Shown here piece after piece: positions 1 through 9,980 of a stretch of 39,951 bases of DNA. This DNA is from Gammaproteobacteria bacterium UBA2955. GTDB taxonomy: Bacteria; Pseudomonadota; Gammaproteobacteria; Pseudomonadales; Azotimanducaceae. The notes beneath the pieces were generated by a model, which was given only the letters and a program-made list of their open reading frames with translations, was not told where the DNA came from and did not search any database. The position numbers were made by a program, and so were the translations under genes. Numbering within the stretch: the first letter of the stretch is position 1; each line of letters starts with the position of its first letter. The DNA lies in the NCBI GenBank assembly GCA_002348825.1, contig DEBN01000179.1, forward strand, positions 1 to 39,951, in the 5' to 3' direction.

Positions 1-323
1 AGCCAAGGCAGTTCCTTGCGTCGTACGTTCCGTGAAAAAGCCAACGGCGTAACGATTGCAGTCACGCCGAGCACTAGACCAATATTCGCGATGTTGGAAC
101 CTATAGCATTGCCGACCGCCAGCAGGTGATTGTTCTCAATGGCCGCGAAAGTGGCAACGACAATTTCTGGAGCCGACGTGCCAAGAGAAACGATTGTCAG
201 CCCGATCACTATCTTGGGGATTCCAAAATTTACGGCAGTGGAAGCCGCGCCTGACAAAAATTTGTCGGCACTCCAGACCAGAGCAACAAAGCCCACCAGC
301 AGTAATAGCAGCTGCAACCACAT
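1..323 (-). CDS. yrbG: Calcium/sodium antiporter, CaxA/YrbG family (partial, N-terminal third)
   Basis: Reading the minus strand from the ATG at 323 gives 107 codons that run off the left edge. The protein starts with a hydrophobic segment (MWLQLLLLLVGFVALV), followed by a short loop with SADKFL. Two hallmarks of the inner-membrane K+-dependent Na+/Ca2+ exchanger family are visible in the first alpha-repeat: GTSAPEI near residue 48 and GNAIGSNIANIGLVLG near residue 72. A conserved RRKELPW stretch follows. The family is usually about 320 residues, so about two thirds is missing. The gene diverges from ibaG. In E. coli yrbG lies in the same neighbourhood, but with the mla genes between it and ibaG. 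The family call is secure. The ion transported is inferred from the family. Confidence 0.88.
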   Translation of the reverse strand, partial: MWLQLLLLLVGFVALVWSADKFLSGAASTAVNFGIPKIVIGLTIVSLGTSAPEIVVATFAAIENNHLLAVGNAIGSNIANIGLVLGVTAIVTPLAFSRNVRRKELPW

Positions 324-544
324 TTTCCGCCACCATCCTTATTTCGGTGTGTCGTTAAGCACTGTCGGCGTCAGAGCCGATACAGGAAACGAGAAACTTA
401 GCTTAGTCCGATCCGTTGTGAGATCCAAGCGAGCTCTGATGCTACACGGCTCCGTTTGTTGTATTGTTTGGGCCCGTTCGACAGGTCGCCATCGCGTTGT
501 CGACGCCAATCCAGTCATGTTCGGTCCACGAAGGACAGCAAACT
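324..544. other. Divergent intergenic region between yrbG and ibaG
   Basis: This 221-bp gap must hold promoters for both divergent genes. I see no convincing -35/-10 pair. A start codon at 464 is in frame with ibaG, but the extra 27 residues do not resemble the family, so I treat that part as untranslated. A purine-rich AAGGACAG at about 531-538 is the likely ribosome binding site for ibaG. Confidence 0.4.
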
Positions 545-2057
<1,513 letters not shown>

Positions 2058-2115
2058 TCGCGTGCAGAACAAGCTGCATCAACCTTTTTAGAGAAGAATA
2101 AAAGGACAACATCGG

Positions 2116-2742
2116 ATGGGATTGGTTATTGCCCTTAACAAGGGGCGTATCTTGAAAGAATGTTTACCGATTTTAGCGTCCTGCGGCGTCGAACCGGTCG
2201 AGCATCCGTCCGAGTCGCGCAAACTCATCTTTGACAGCCGCTGTGGTAATCATCGACTTATTGTCACACGCTCAGCGGACGTACTGACGTATGTAGATCA
2301 GGGGGTCGCCGATGTTGGCATCACTGGCAAAGACACCCTCTTGGAGTACGGGGAGGGAATGAGTTTTTATGAGCGACTCGATCTCAAAATAGGCCTGTGT
2401 CGCATGATGACGGCTGCTCCCGTTGGGTTCGTGGCTTCGCCCGGAGTGCTTCGTGTGGCATCCAAATTTGTCAACATCGCTCGCAGTCATTACCACAGCC
2501 AACGTTGTCAGGTTGAGTTGATCAAATTATCGGGGGCAATGGAAATTGCACCGATGCTCGGGTTGGCGGACTGTATTGTCGACATTGTTGATACCGGCAA
2601 TACGTTACGTGCCAACGGCCTTGAGGCGCGGGACTTGATCTGTGACATCAGCACCAGAGTTATTGTTAATCGCGCCTCAATGAAGACGAAGTTTAGTGAT
2701 GTGCAGACTTTGATACAGCAGCTAGCGGCAGTCGTTGGTTGA
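2116..2742 (+). CDS. hisG: ATP phosphoribosyltransferase, short catalytic form (HisG-S)
   Basis: HisG condenses ATP with PRPP in the first step of histidine synthesis. At 208 residues this is the short form, which lacks the C-terminal ACT-like regulatory domain. Short HisG enzymes work as hetero-octamers with HisZ, a histidyl-tRNA-synthetase paralogue that supplies feedback control. No hisZ is in this window. Family motifs seen are ALNKGRILKE at the N-terminus, the GVADVGITGKD substrate loop, and the PRPP-binding segment ADCIVDIVDTGNTLRANGL. An AAGGA at about 2101-2105 precedes the ATG. The gene lies 58 bp after murA and 46 bp before hisD. Confidence 0.96.
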   Translation: MGLVIALNKGRILKECLPILASCGVEPVEHPSESRKLIFDSRCGNHRLIVTRSADVLTYVDQGVADVGITGKDTLLEYGEGMSFYERLDLKIGLCRMMTAAPVGFVASPGVLRVASKFVNIARSHYHSQRCQVELIKLSGAMEIAPMLGLADCIVDIVDTGNTLRANGLEARDLICDISTRVIVNRASMKTKFSDVQTLIQQLAAVVG

Positions 2743-2788
2743 ACTCGAATAACAGAACATTCGGTAGTAAAAAAGCGGTCAGCGAAAC

Positions 2789-4138
2789 ATGGTTATTCAG
2801 CACCTAGTCACCACCAACGATAATTTTGAGCAGCAGTTTGCCGACCTTCTGCAATGGGATATGCATACTGACAGCGCGTTAGATCAGCAGGTCGCCGAGA
2901 TCATCTCGCAGGTCCGAAAGCGAGGGGACGCCGCGGTGTTGGAGTTGACGAATAAGTTAGATCGGCGCGACCTCGCAAAGCCTCAAGATTTTAAATTCGG
3001 CAACGACGCGCCACTACAAGCCTGGCAACGTCTGCAGCCGCGACATCAACAGGCGCTGCAACTCGCGGCGGAACGTATTAGATCGTTTCATCAGCGCCAA
3101 CTGGATTCGTCCTGGTCCTTTGAGGACGAACTGGGGAATCGCTTGGGGCAGCGAGTCAGTCCATTGCAACGCGTTGGCGTATACGTGCCGGGGGGTCAGG
3201 CAGCGTATCCCTCGAGCGTGCTTATGACGGTTATTCCAGCAACCGTCGCCGGCGTAGATGACATCGTCGTCTGCGTGCCCACGCCCGGTGACTTACCGAA
3301 CGATATGGTTTTAGCCGCCTTGCACCTGGCGGGTGCGAGCCAGGTGTTTAGCATTGGTGGAGCGCAGGCGATCGCCGCAATGGCATATGGTACCGAGAGT
3401 GTTCCCAGAGTAGACAAAATCGTCGGTCCAGGTAGCGCATACGTGGCCACGGCAAAAAAGCAGGTATTTGGGCAGGTGGGCATCGACATGATTGCCGGTC
3501 CCAGTGAGGTACTCATTTTAGCGGATGGAACGACGCCGGTTGACTGGGCTGTCTTAGACCTGTTTTCTCAAGCGGAGCACGATGCCTCAGCACAAAGCAT
3601 CTTGATCAGCCCCGATCGAGACTTCGCTGCCGCGGTGGTTGCTCGGATAGAGGCGATGCTGCCGAGTATGGAGCGAGAATCCATCATTCGGCAATCCTTG
3701 CGCCGGCGCGGTGCGGTAATCGTATCTGCGAACAAGCAAGAGGCGCTGGATCTGGCAAATCGCATTGCTCCAGAGCATCTAGAACTGGCAGTGGCTGCAC
3801 CCGAAGATTGGATAGATGACATTCGCCACGCCGGCGCGATATTTTGTGGTGCGCACACCGGTGAAACATTTGGCGACTATGTGGCGGGTCCTTCTCATGT
3901 GTTGCCTACATTTGGTACCGCGCGATTTGCGTCACCGCTGGGTGTTTATGACTTCCAAAAACGCACCTCGGTCGTAGAGATGTCTGCGCGTGGTGCCAGC
4001 GCCTTGGCTGCAGTCACAGACACGCTTGCGCAGGCCGAAGGTTTGTTTGCACATGCTCGGGCAGCAAGGCTTCGTGGTGGCGCCAATGAGGACGGGCCGA
4101 TTACTGGAGCGCAACCGAGTCGGGGTGCAGCTGAGTGA
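2789..4138 (+). CDS. hisD: Histidinol dehydrogenase
   Basis: HisD oxidises L-histidinol to L-histidine in two NAD-dependent steps, the last two reactions of the pathway. The 449-residue length is typical, allowing for a short extra C-terminal tail after HARAARLRGG. Zinc and catalytic motifs are all present: SQAEHDASAQ (Gln and His ligands), IAPEHLEL (the catalytic Glu-His pair), GDYVAGPSHVLPT (Asp ligand) and the late His in EGLFAHAR. The nucleotide-binding region VGVYVPGGQAAYPSSVLM is conserved. hisC, which often follows hisGD in related genomes, is absent. Instead the stop codon overlaps the GTG start of zapE. Confidence 0.98.
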   Translation: MVIQHLVTTNDNFEQQFADLLQWDMHTDSALDQQVAEIISQVRKRGDAAVLELTNKLDRRDLAKPQDFKFGNDAPLQAWQRLQPRHQQALQLAAERIRSFHQRQLDSSWSFEDELGNRLGQRVSPLQRVGVYVPGGQAAYPSSVLMTVIPATVAGVDDIVVCVPTPGDLPNDMVLAALHLAGASQVFSIGGAQAIAAMAYGTESVPRVDKIVGPGSAYVATAKKQVFGQVGIDMIAGPSEVLILADGTTPVDWAVLDLFSQAEHDASAQSILISPDRDFAAAVVARIEAMLPSMERESIIRQSLRRRGAVIVSANKQEALDLANRIAPEHLELAVAAPEDWIDDIRHAGAIFCGAHTGETFGDYVAGPSHVLPTFGTARFASPLGVYDFQKRTSVVEMSARGASALAAVTDTLAQAEGLFAHARAARLRGGANEDGPITGAQPSRGAAE

Positions 4139-5277
4139 GCGGATCCAATGTGCCGGATGCCCGCGGTCCGCTGCGGCGATACCAGCAGTTGTTAGCCGAC
4201 ACAAATGCCGAAGGCGAGCGTTTCTTTGCAGATCAGGGGCAGCGGCAAGTGGTGGAGCAGTTGGAGGACTTGTTCCAGCGATTGATGCGCCAATCTAAAC
4301 AGTCTGTCTGGCAAAAATGGCTTGCCAAGTCGTCTCGTCAACCGGTGCTCGGACTCTATATTTGGGGCACGGTGGGTCGCGGTAAAACGCTGTTGATGGA
4401 CCTTTTTTTTGACTGTTTGCCCGCCGGTTGCGCGCAACGCATGCACTTTCATCGGTTCATGCGACGGGTGCATGCCGGTCTCACAGCGCACGGTGGAGTG
4501 GCTGACCCCTTACAAAAAGTAGCTGACGAATTTGCGCAAGAGGCTAATGTTTTATGTTTCGACGAATTTTTCGTTTCGGACATAGGCGACGCGATGATCC
4601 TAGCTGAACTGATGCGCGCGTTGTTTGCCAGAGGGGTGACGCTGGTTGCGACGTCCAATGTTGAACCTCAAAGGTTGTACGAGAATGGTCTGCAGCGCAG
4701 CCGCTTTTTACCTGCAATCGATCTGTTGTACCAACATTGTGCGGTCGTCGAAATTCAAGAGGGTCAGGATTTCCGCTTGCGTACACTGGCGCAAGCCGAG
4801 ATTTATCACTACCCGCTTGACGCCGGCGCCGAAGAAAGCTTGCAACGCAGCTTTGCTGCACTAGCAACGGCGCCGATTGAGTTGGCGGTCCCCCTGGTTG
4901 TTGAAGGACGCACCATCAATACCCAGCAACTCAGCGAGGGCGTCGTCTGGTTCCACTTTACAGATCTATGTGACGGGCCTCGAAGCCAGAACGACTATAT
5001 CGAGCTCGCAACGCTCTACCACTCAGTGTTTGTTAGCAATATTCCGATTCTAGATTCACGTAAAGAGGATTCAGCGAGACGCTTTATCAGCCTGGTGGAT
5101 GAGTTCTACGACCACGGAGTAAAGCTTATTGTGTCTGCCGCAGCACCGATTCATGAGCTTTATCAGGGTCAGCGCTTGCAATTTGAGTTTGTGCGCACTC
5201 AGAGTAGGTTGCTGGAAATGCAATCGATGGACTACCTTGCTGGATCGCACACACACGGCGATAGCGCGCCCGACTAG
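4135..5277 (+). CDS. zapE: Cell division ATPase ZapE (AFG1-like)
   Basis: ZapE is an AAA-type P-loop ATPase of the AFG1/YhcM family that associates with the Z ring during late constriction and under low oxygen or heat. The 380-residue length fits. The Walker A motif GTVGRGKT is at residues 78-85 and the Walker B VLCFDEF at about 139-145. The arginine-rich HFHRFMRRVH segment and the C-terminal DDSARRF-like element (EDSARRFISLVDEFYDH) are family hallmarks. Translation starts at a GTG that overlaps the hisD stop (GTGA), so the two are probably translationally coupled. Placement just before rplM-rpsI is the usual gammaproteobacterial neighbourhood. Confidence 0.95.
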   Translation: MSGSNVPDARGPLRRYQQLLADTNAEGERFFADQGQRQVVEQLEDLFQRLMRQSKQSVWQKWLAKSSRQPVLGLYIWGTVGRGKTLLMDLFFDCLPAGCAQRMHFHRFMRRVHAGLTAHGGVADPLQKVADEFAQEANVLCFDEFFVSDIGDAMILAELMRALFARGVTLVATSNVEPQRLYENGLQRSRFLPAIDLLYQHCAVVEIQEGQDFRLRTLAQAEIYHYPLDAGAEESLQRSFAALATAPIELAVPLVVEGRTINTQQLSEGVVWFHFTDLCDGPRSQNDYIELATLYHSVFVSNIPILDSRKEDSARRFISLVDEFYDHGVKLIVSAAAPIHELYQGQRLQFEFVRTQSRLLEMQSMDYLAGSHTHGDSAPD

Positions 5278-5289
5278 GCGAAAACTGTG

Positions 5290-5318
5290 TTGTAAAGCGT
5301 AAGGGCCTCCACTATGAT
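5290..5318 (+). promoter_or_regulatory. Sigma70-like promoter of rplM-rpsI
   Basis: TTGTAA at 5290-5295 and TATGAT at 5313-5318 are separated by exactly 17 bp. The -10 matches the consensus at 5 of 6 positions and the -35 at 4 of 6. It lies 13 bp after the zapE stop and would give a leader of about 170 nt before rplM. No transcript data are available, so this is prediction from sequence. Confidence 0.6.
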
Positions 5319-5335
5319 GCGCGTCCGAAATTTTC

Positions 5336-5355
5336 GGTCGCTGACGGTGGCGACC
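5336..5355 (+). promoter_or_regulatory. Stem-loop in the rplM leader
   Basis: GGTCGC at 5336-5341 pairs perfectly with GCGACC at 5350-5355 around an 8-nt loop. A weaker CCGAAA/TTTCGG dyad lies just upstream at about 5325-5337. In gammaproteobacteria L13 is reported to repress its own operon through the mRNA leader, so this hairpin is a candidate for part of such an element. That role is inference. Confidence 0.35.
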
Positions 5356-5497
5356 AGCTCAGGTGGGCGACCCGCGATAGCCAAGGCAGGCAGATCGGCG
5401 GGAAAAAAATTATGTGTGCGCAAAATAAATAAGCGTTAAATACGAATTGAACCAGGGCTCGGATGGGACGGTCCGGCTGGAAAAGGTAAGGCAGATA

Positions 5498-5926
5498 ATG
5501 AAAACGGTAAGCATGCGCGCACAAGATGTCGAACGCGCCTGGTGGTTGATCGACGCCGATGGCAAAACCCTCGGCCGGCTCGCTACCGAAGTCGCCAGTC
5601 GGCTGCGTGGTAAACATAAGCCCGAGTTTACGCCGCATGTGGATACCGGCGACTACATTGTTGTGGTCAACGCAGAAAAAATTCACGTTACCGGCAATAA
5701 AGAAAACGGCAAGGTCTACTGGAGGCACACCGGCTATCCTGGTGGTATTAAGTCCACAGACGTTGGAACCATGCGCGCGGAACATCCGGAGCGTATGATC
5801 GAGAGCGCTGTTAGAGGGATGTTGCCTAAGAACCCGCTGGGTCGTGCCATGTTCAGGAAATTGAAAGTATATGCTGGCGATAGCCATCCGCATGCAGCAC
5901 AGCAGCCACAAGTATTGGAGCTATAG
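5498..5926 (+). CDS. rplM: 50S ribosomal protein L13
   Basis: L13 is an early-assembling large-subunit protein that binds 23S rRNA. The ATG at 5498 gives 142 residues, the same length as E. coli L13, and begins [29 protein letters not shown] lies just upstream as ribosome binding site. A longer frame from 5447 adds 17 residues that do not belong to the family. Typical segments include [40 protein letters not shown] and the C-terminal [19 protein letters not shown]. rpsI follows 3 bp later, the conserved two-gene operon. Confidence 0.98.
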   Translation: MKTVSMRAQDVERAWWLIDADGKTLGRLATEVASRLRGKHKPEFTPHVDTGDYIVVVNAEKIHVTGNKENGKVYWRHTGYPGGIKSTDVGTMRAEHPERMIESAVRGMLPKNPLGRAMFRKLKVYAGDSHPHAAQQPQVLEL

Positions 5927-5929
5927 CAC

Positions 5930-6319
5930 ATGACCGATTACAACTACGGCACCGGTCGTCGTAAAACAGCTGCGGCGCGAGTCTTCGTTTCCTCCGGTAC
6001 TGGTCGAATCATGGTGAACTCGCAACCGCTAGATGAGTTTTTTGGCCGCGAAACGGCTCGAATGGTCGTGCGGCAACCGCTACAGGTGGCAGATTTGGCT
6101 GACAAGCTGGATCTGAAAGTCACGGTGCGCGGCGGCGGCAATACAGGTCAGGCGGGTGCAATTCGCCACGGCATAGCGCGTGCGCTTGTCGAATACGACG
6201 AAACCTTGCGCGGCCCCATGCGGCAAGCGGGATTCTTGACCCGCGACGCGCGAGCTGTGGAACGCAAAAAAGTCGGTCTGCGCAAGGCCCGCAAACGGCC
6301 GCAATTCTCTAAGCGATAG
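5930..6319 (+). CDS. rpsI: 30S ribosomal protein S9
   Basis: S9 is a small-subunit protein whose C-terminal tail reaches the P-site tRNA. The 129-residue length and the N-terminus [15 protein letters not shown] are characteristic, as are [37 protein letters not shown] and the basic terminal tail KRPQFSKR, whose last Arg contacts the P-site anticodon. It begins 3 bp after the rplM stop and must share its promoter and translation. Confidence 0.98.
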   Translation: MTDYNYGTGRRKTAAARVFVSSGTGRIMVNSQPLDEFFGRETARMVVRQPLQVADLADKLDLKVTVRGGGNTGQAGAIRHGIARALVEYDETLRGPMRQAGFLTRDARAVERKKVGLRKARKRPQFSKR

Positions 6320-6684
6320 TCAGGTTTCGTTCAGCTACTCGGTGGGTTACCGGCGCTGTTTTATGCTAAGCTTCTGCGCGCTGAAAAGCGGCGAGAATAC
6401 CGAGGCGATCGCGTATTTGGCGGGGGTTGCATAGGCAGGGCTGACGGCGAAGATCAAACGTCCGCAGTCCGCGGTGAGTGAGCCCCTCATACGGTTTTAC
6501 AGAACCTTCGGTTGCAACGTTGCAGAACAAAAAAAGAGCAACAATTCAAAATAGAAGAACACCGAAATTAGAGGATCGTACGGCGTCGACCCGAATTCCG
6601 AGGGCTAGCGTCATTGTCCGATGGAGCAGACTGTGACGAAGGCTGTGGTGGATTTCGGTACTAGAAAAAGTGGAGCAGACAGCC
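6320..6684 (+). other. Long non-coding leader between rpsI and petA
   Basis: This 365-bp stretch has no plausible gene. A short CGGT/ACCG dyad near 6340-6352 followed by GCGCTGTTTTA could be a weak rpsI terminator. GCAACGTTGC at 6514-6523 is a perfect 10-bp palindrome followed by an A-rich run. The 10-mer TGGAGCAGAC occurs twice, at 6622 and 6671, the second copy covering the petA ribosome binding site. I see no convincing -35/-10 pair, yet a petABC promoter probably lies here. Confidence 0.4.
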
Positions 6685-7299
6685 TTGAGTACTGGTGACG
6701 CAGTCCATGATGCCCCAACGGGCGAATCTTCTAATAGCGACGGTGCAAGCCGGCGTTACTTTCTGATTCAAGCCACCTCCGTTGTCGGTGCTGCCGGAGC
6801 GGTGGGCGCGGCCTGGCCATTTATAAGCTATTGGTCACCAAGCGAGAAAGCTAAAGCGCTTGGTGCTCCGGTAAAGATCGACGTTTCAAAGTTGGCGCCT
6901 GGGGAAATGCTCAGCCCGATTGTGGCTTGGCGCGGTAAACCGATTTTTGTGGTTCGTCGTGACGCGGCGACTCTTGCATCTTTGGAAACAGACACTGACA
7001 TGCTTGCCGATCCCAATTCTGAGGTCGTTGATCAGCAACCCGACTTTGCGGTGAACTCGTGGCGCTCGGATCGCAAGGAATACGGCGTCTTCTTGGGTGT
7101 TTGCACGCATCTGGGCTGTTCGCCGAAATACGTAGTTACGGACAATTTCGCGGACACTGGGCAGGGTGGGTTCTTTTGTCCCTGTCACGGGTCCAGGTTT
7201 GATATGGCAGGCCGAGTTGTTAAAGGAGTCCCAGCTCCGACCAACTTAGAGGTCCCTCCCTACAGCTTTCAGTCTGATACTGTAATTGTGATTGGTTAA
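6685..7299 (+). CDS. petA: Ubiquinol-cytochrome c reductase iron-sulfur (Rieske) subunit
   Basis: This is the Rieske 2Fe-2S subunit of the cytochrome bc1 complex, which carries electrons from ubiquinol to cytochrome c1. The cluster-binding motifs VCTHLGC and CPCHGS are both present near the C-terminus. The N-terminus has a twin-arginine motif (SRRYFLIQ) followed by a hydrophobic anchor rich in Ala and Gly, so the protein is probably exported by Tat and stays membrane-anchored. I prefer the TTG at 6685 because GGAG at 6672-6675 sits 9 nt upstream. The GTG at 6670, which adds five residues, has no clear ribosome binding site. About 204 residues is normal. petB follows after 16 bp. Confidence 0.95.
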   Translation: MSTGDAVHDAPTGESSNSDGASRRYFLIQATSVVGAAGAVGAAWPFISYWSPSEKAKALGAPVKIDVSKLAPGEMLSPIVAWRGKPIFVVRRDAATLASLETDTDMLADPNSEVVDQQPDFAVNSWRSDRKEYGVFLGVCTHLGCSPKYVVTDNFADTGQGGFFCPCHGSRFDMAGRVVKGVPAPTNLEVPPYSFQSDTVIVIG

Positions 7300-7315
7300 G
7301 GTTAAGTAAACACAA

Positions 7316-8581
7316 ATGCAACAAATGAACCCTGAAACAAAGCAAGGTGCGCTAGCCGATACTATGGAGTGGCTGGATGCGAGGTTTCCGGCGACTGAAA
7401 CCTTCGAATACCACATGTCGAAGTATTACGCGCCCAAAAACTTCAATTTTTTCTACTATTTTGGCTGGCTCGCGACGTTCGTATTAGTGAACCAACTGGT
7501 TACCGGCATTTGGTTAACCATGAACTATGTCCCGAGTGGCGATGGTGCGTTCGCTTCGGTGGAATACATCATGCGCGACGTTGAGTTTGGTTGGCTAATT
7601 CGTTACTTGCACTCAACGGGCGCCTCGGCGTTTTTCATTGTGGTGTTCCTGCACATGTACCGTGCCCTTATGTATGGCTCATATCGCGGTCCACGGGAAC
7701 TGATCTGGTTGATCGGTATGGCGATCTTCGTGGCGCTGATGGCGGAAGGGTTTTTCGGCTACTTGCTGCCTTGGGGCAACATGTCTTACTGGGGTGCACA
7801 AGTCATCGTTTCTCTCGCTGGCGCAATTCCCTATGTAGGCGCCGACTTAATGGAATGGGTCCGAGGCGATTTCCTGATGTCTGAAGTTGCCCTCAACCGG
7901 TTTTTTGCGTTGCATGTGGTGGCGCTACCTATCGTGTTGCTTGGGCTAGTATTTGTACACTTCGTGGCACTGCACCACGTCGGTTCAAATAATCCGGACG
8001 GTATAGAGATAAAGAAAAACAAAAACGAGGACGGTGTGCCGGTCGACGGAATTCCGTTCCACCCGTACTACACAGTGCATGACATTCATGCCACCGTAGT
8101 TTTCTTATTCTTGTTTTGTGCTGTCGTGTTCTTCGCGCCGGAAATGGGCGGCTATTTTCTCGAAAAACCTAACTTTGAGGTGGCGAATCCGCTGAAGACG
8201 CCAGAGCATATCGCGCCAGTTTGGTATTACACGCCGTATTACGCGATGCTTCGTGCGGCGACGTTTCCGCTGTTTGGCATGGATGCCAAGTTTTGGGGAC
8301 TCGTCACTATGGGTGCCGCTGTAGTCATTCCCGCCGGGCTGCCTTGGCTCGACAGAAGCCCGGTGAAGTCTATGCGCTACAAGGGTAAGTTGTCGCGCTG
8401 GGCGCTCAGAATTTTTGTTGTATGTTTTATCATCCTAGGAGTTCTTGGGGTGATGCCGGCCACGAAGGCATACACAATCTTGGCGCAATTCTGCACCCTG
8501 TTGTATTTCGCCTACTTTGTTTTAATGCCCTGGTACACTCGGGTAGAGCAAACGCTGCCTGAACCGGAACGGGTGACCTGA
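7316..8581 (+). CDS. petB: Ubiquinol-cytochrome c reductase cytochrome b subunit
   Basis: Cytochrome b is the membrane core of the bc1 complex and carries both the Qo and Qi sites. The 421-residue protein has about eight or more membrane segments. Probable haem ligands are His99 and His113 (RYLHSTGAS and VVFLHMYR) and His200 and His215 (FFALHVVALP and LVFVHF). GYLLPWGNMSYWGAQV is the conserved Qo-region helix. The Qo motif that is PEW in mitochondria and alphaproteobacteria reads PVWYYTPYYAML here, the usual beta/gammaproteobacterial form. The start could be 7316 or the in-frame ATG at 7325. Its stop overlaps the petC ATG by one base. Confidence 0.97.
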   Translation: MQQMNPETKQGALADTMEWLDARFPATETFEYHMSKYYAPKNFNFFYYFGWLATFVLVNQLVTGIWLTMNYVPSGDGAFASVEYIMRDVEFGWLIRYLHSTGASAFFIVVFLHMYRALMYGSYRGPRELIWLIGMAIFVALMAEGFFGYLLPWGNMSYWGAQVIVSLAGAIPYVGADLMEWVRGDFLMSEVALNRFFALHVVALPIVLLGLVFVHFVALHHVGSNNPDGIEIKKNKNEDGVPVDGIPFHPYYTVHDIHATVVFLFLFCAVVFFAPEMGGYFLEKPNFEVANPLKTPEHIAPVWYYTPYYAMLRAATFPLFGMDAKFWGLVTMGAAVVIPAGLPWLDRSPVKSMRYKGKLSRWALRIFVVCFIILGVLGVMPATKAYTILAQFCTLLYFAYFVLMPWYTRVEQTLPEPERVT

Positions 8582-9309
8582 TGAAAGCCTTCTTTAGGCC
8601 TATAGCTTTTCTTGCATCCCTCGCCATGCTGGGAGCGGCATCCGTTAGCTGGTCCGCTGCAAAAAACGATTGGCCTATGGAAGCGTTTGAGCCTGACCTC
8701 ACGGATCTGCCCAGTTTGCAGAATGGATTTAAGCTCTACGCAAATCATTGTCTCGGGTGCCACGGCCTGCAATATCAGCGTTATGGACGCACTGCTGATG
8801 ACCTCGGGATCCCCAGGGAATTAGCTTTAGAGTCGGTGGTTTTTACCGGTCAGAAAATCGGTGAATTGATGACCACATCAATGGATCCTGAGCAGGCTAA
8901 GGCCTGGTTCGGCGCGACGCCTCCAGACCTCACGCTGGAGGCTCGGCTCCGCTCACCTGAGTGGATCTACAATTATCTCAAGACCTTCTACGTCGACGAA
9001 AGCCGACCGTTGGGCGTCAATAATGGTGTTTATCCCAATGTGGGGATGCCTAATGTACTTTTGCCCCTGCAGGGTGTGCAACGCTACGACGCCGAAACCA
9101 AACAACTCTCGCTGGACCCGGGGACAGGTTCGCTCACCGCGGAAGAGTTTGACCAAGCGATTTATGATCTTTCGAATTTTTTGTATTACGTTGGCGAACC
9201 GAGCCGACTCCAACGGCAACGTTTAGGGATTTATGTCCTCTTGTTTCTAGTGATTCTCGGCACGTTTACGTACTTATTGAATCGCGAGTTCTGGAAAGAC
9301 GTTCATTAG
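8581..9309 (+). CDS. petC: Ubiquinol-cytochrome c reductase cytochrome c1 subunit
   Basis: Cytochrome c1 accepts electrons from the Rieske centre and passes them to soluble cytochrome c. The 242-residue protein has an N-terminal signal peptide ending near VSWSAAK and a single haem-binding CLGCH at residues 57-61. A GMPNVLLPLQG segment carries the likely axial Met. A C-terminal anchor helix (about residues 217-233) is followed by a short cytoplasmic tail. It overlaps petB by one base, so petABC is a single unit. No terminator is obvious in the 38 bp before sspA. Confidence 0.96.
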   Translation: MKAFFRPIAFLASLAMLGAASVSWSAAKNDWPMEAFEPDLTDLPSLQNGFKLYANHCLGCHGLQYQRYGRTADDLGIPRELALESVVFTGQKIGELMTTSMDPEQAKAWFGATPPDLTLEARLRSPEWIYNYLKTFYVDESRPLGVNNGVYPNVGMPNVLLPLQGVQRYDAETKQLSLDPGTGSLTAEEFDQAIYDLSNFLYYVGEPSRLQRQRLGIYVLLFLVILGTFTYLLNREFWKDVH

Positions 9310-9347
9310 GCATAGCAATACCCTGCCTACGCAAACCAAAAAGCATC

Positions 9348-9980
9348 ATGAGTGCCTTAACCAAGAGAACTTCTATGACACTGTTTTCAGATCCCCGTGA
9401 CCATTATTCCCACCGCGTACGCATGGTGCTCGCTGAAAAAGGCGTTACCGTAGATATCGTCGATGTTGTTGGCGGAAAAATTAATGATGACCTGAAGGAC
9501 GTCAATCCATACAACACGTTGCCCACATTTTCAGATCGTGATCTGGTGCTCTACGAGTCCAATGTGATCATGGAATACTTGGACGAGCGTTTCCCGCACC
9601 CGCCGCTGTTACCCGTGTATCCGGTTCAACGCGCATTGTCTCGATTGTGGATCACCCGTGTTGAAAAAGAATGGAGCAGTAGGCTCGATTTATTGATGTT
9701 GGGTAAGGGACGAGAAGCGGCCTTGACCAAGGCGCGTAAAGAGTTGCGGGAAAGTATTATTGCCATTGCGCCGATTTTTGCAGAGAAACCGTTTTTCATG
9801 AATGAAGAGTTCTCGTTGGTCGACTGTTGCGTTGCGCCTATTTTATGGCGTCTCAAAGAAGTGGGTATAACGCTTCCGGAAAAATCCACCCGGCCCTTGT
9901 TTAAATACATGCATACGATTTTTGAGCGCGACGCGTTCAGGCAGAGTCTGACCGAGACCGAAATAGAGATGCAGGAGTGA
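9348..9980 (+). CDS. sspA: Stringent starvation protein A
   Basis: SspA has a glutathione-S-transferase fold without GST activity. It binds RNA polymerase and alters transcription in stationary phase and acid stress. The 210-residue protein shows MTLFSDPRDHYSHRVRMVLAEKG at the N-terminus and the strongly conserved VIMEYLDERFPHPPLLPVYP. The listed ATG adds about nine residues before MTLFSD, as in the E. coli protein. An internal ATG at 9375 is possible. It follows petC in the order usual for gammaproteobacteria and overlaps sspB by 4 nt. Confidence 0.96.
   Translation: MSALTKRTSMTLFSDPRDHYSHRVRMVLAEKGVTVDIVDVVGGKINDDLKDVNPYNTLPTFSDRDLVLYESNVIMEYLDERFPHPPLLPVYPVQRALSRLWITRVEKEWSSRLDLLMLGKGREAALTKARKELRESIIAIAPIFAEKPFFMNEEFSLVDCCVAPILWRLKEVGITLPEKSTRPLFKYMHTIFERDAFRQSLTETEIEMQE

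Noticed and set aside
5312..5911. 199-residue open frame on the minus strand across rplM
   Set aside because: It is antisense to rplM, which is unmistakable, and the translation has no family-like features.
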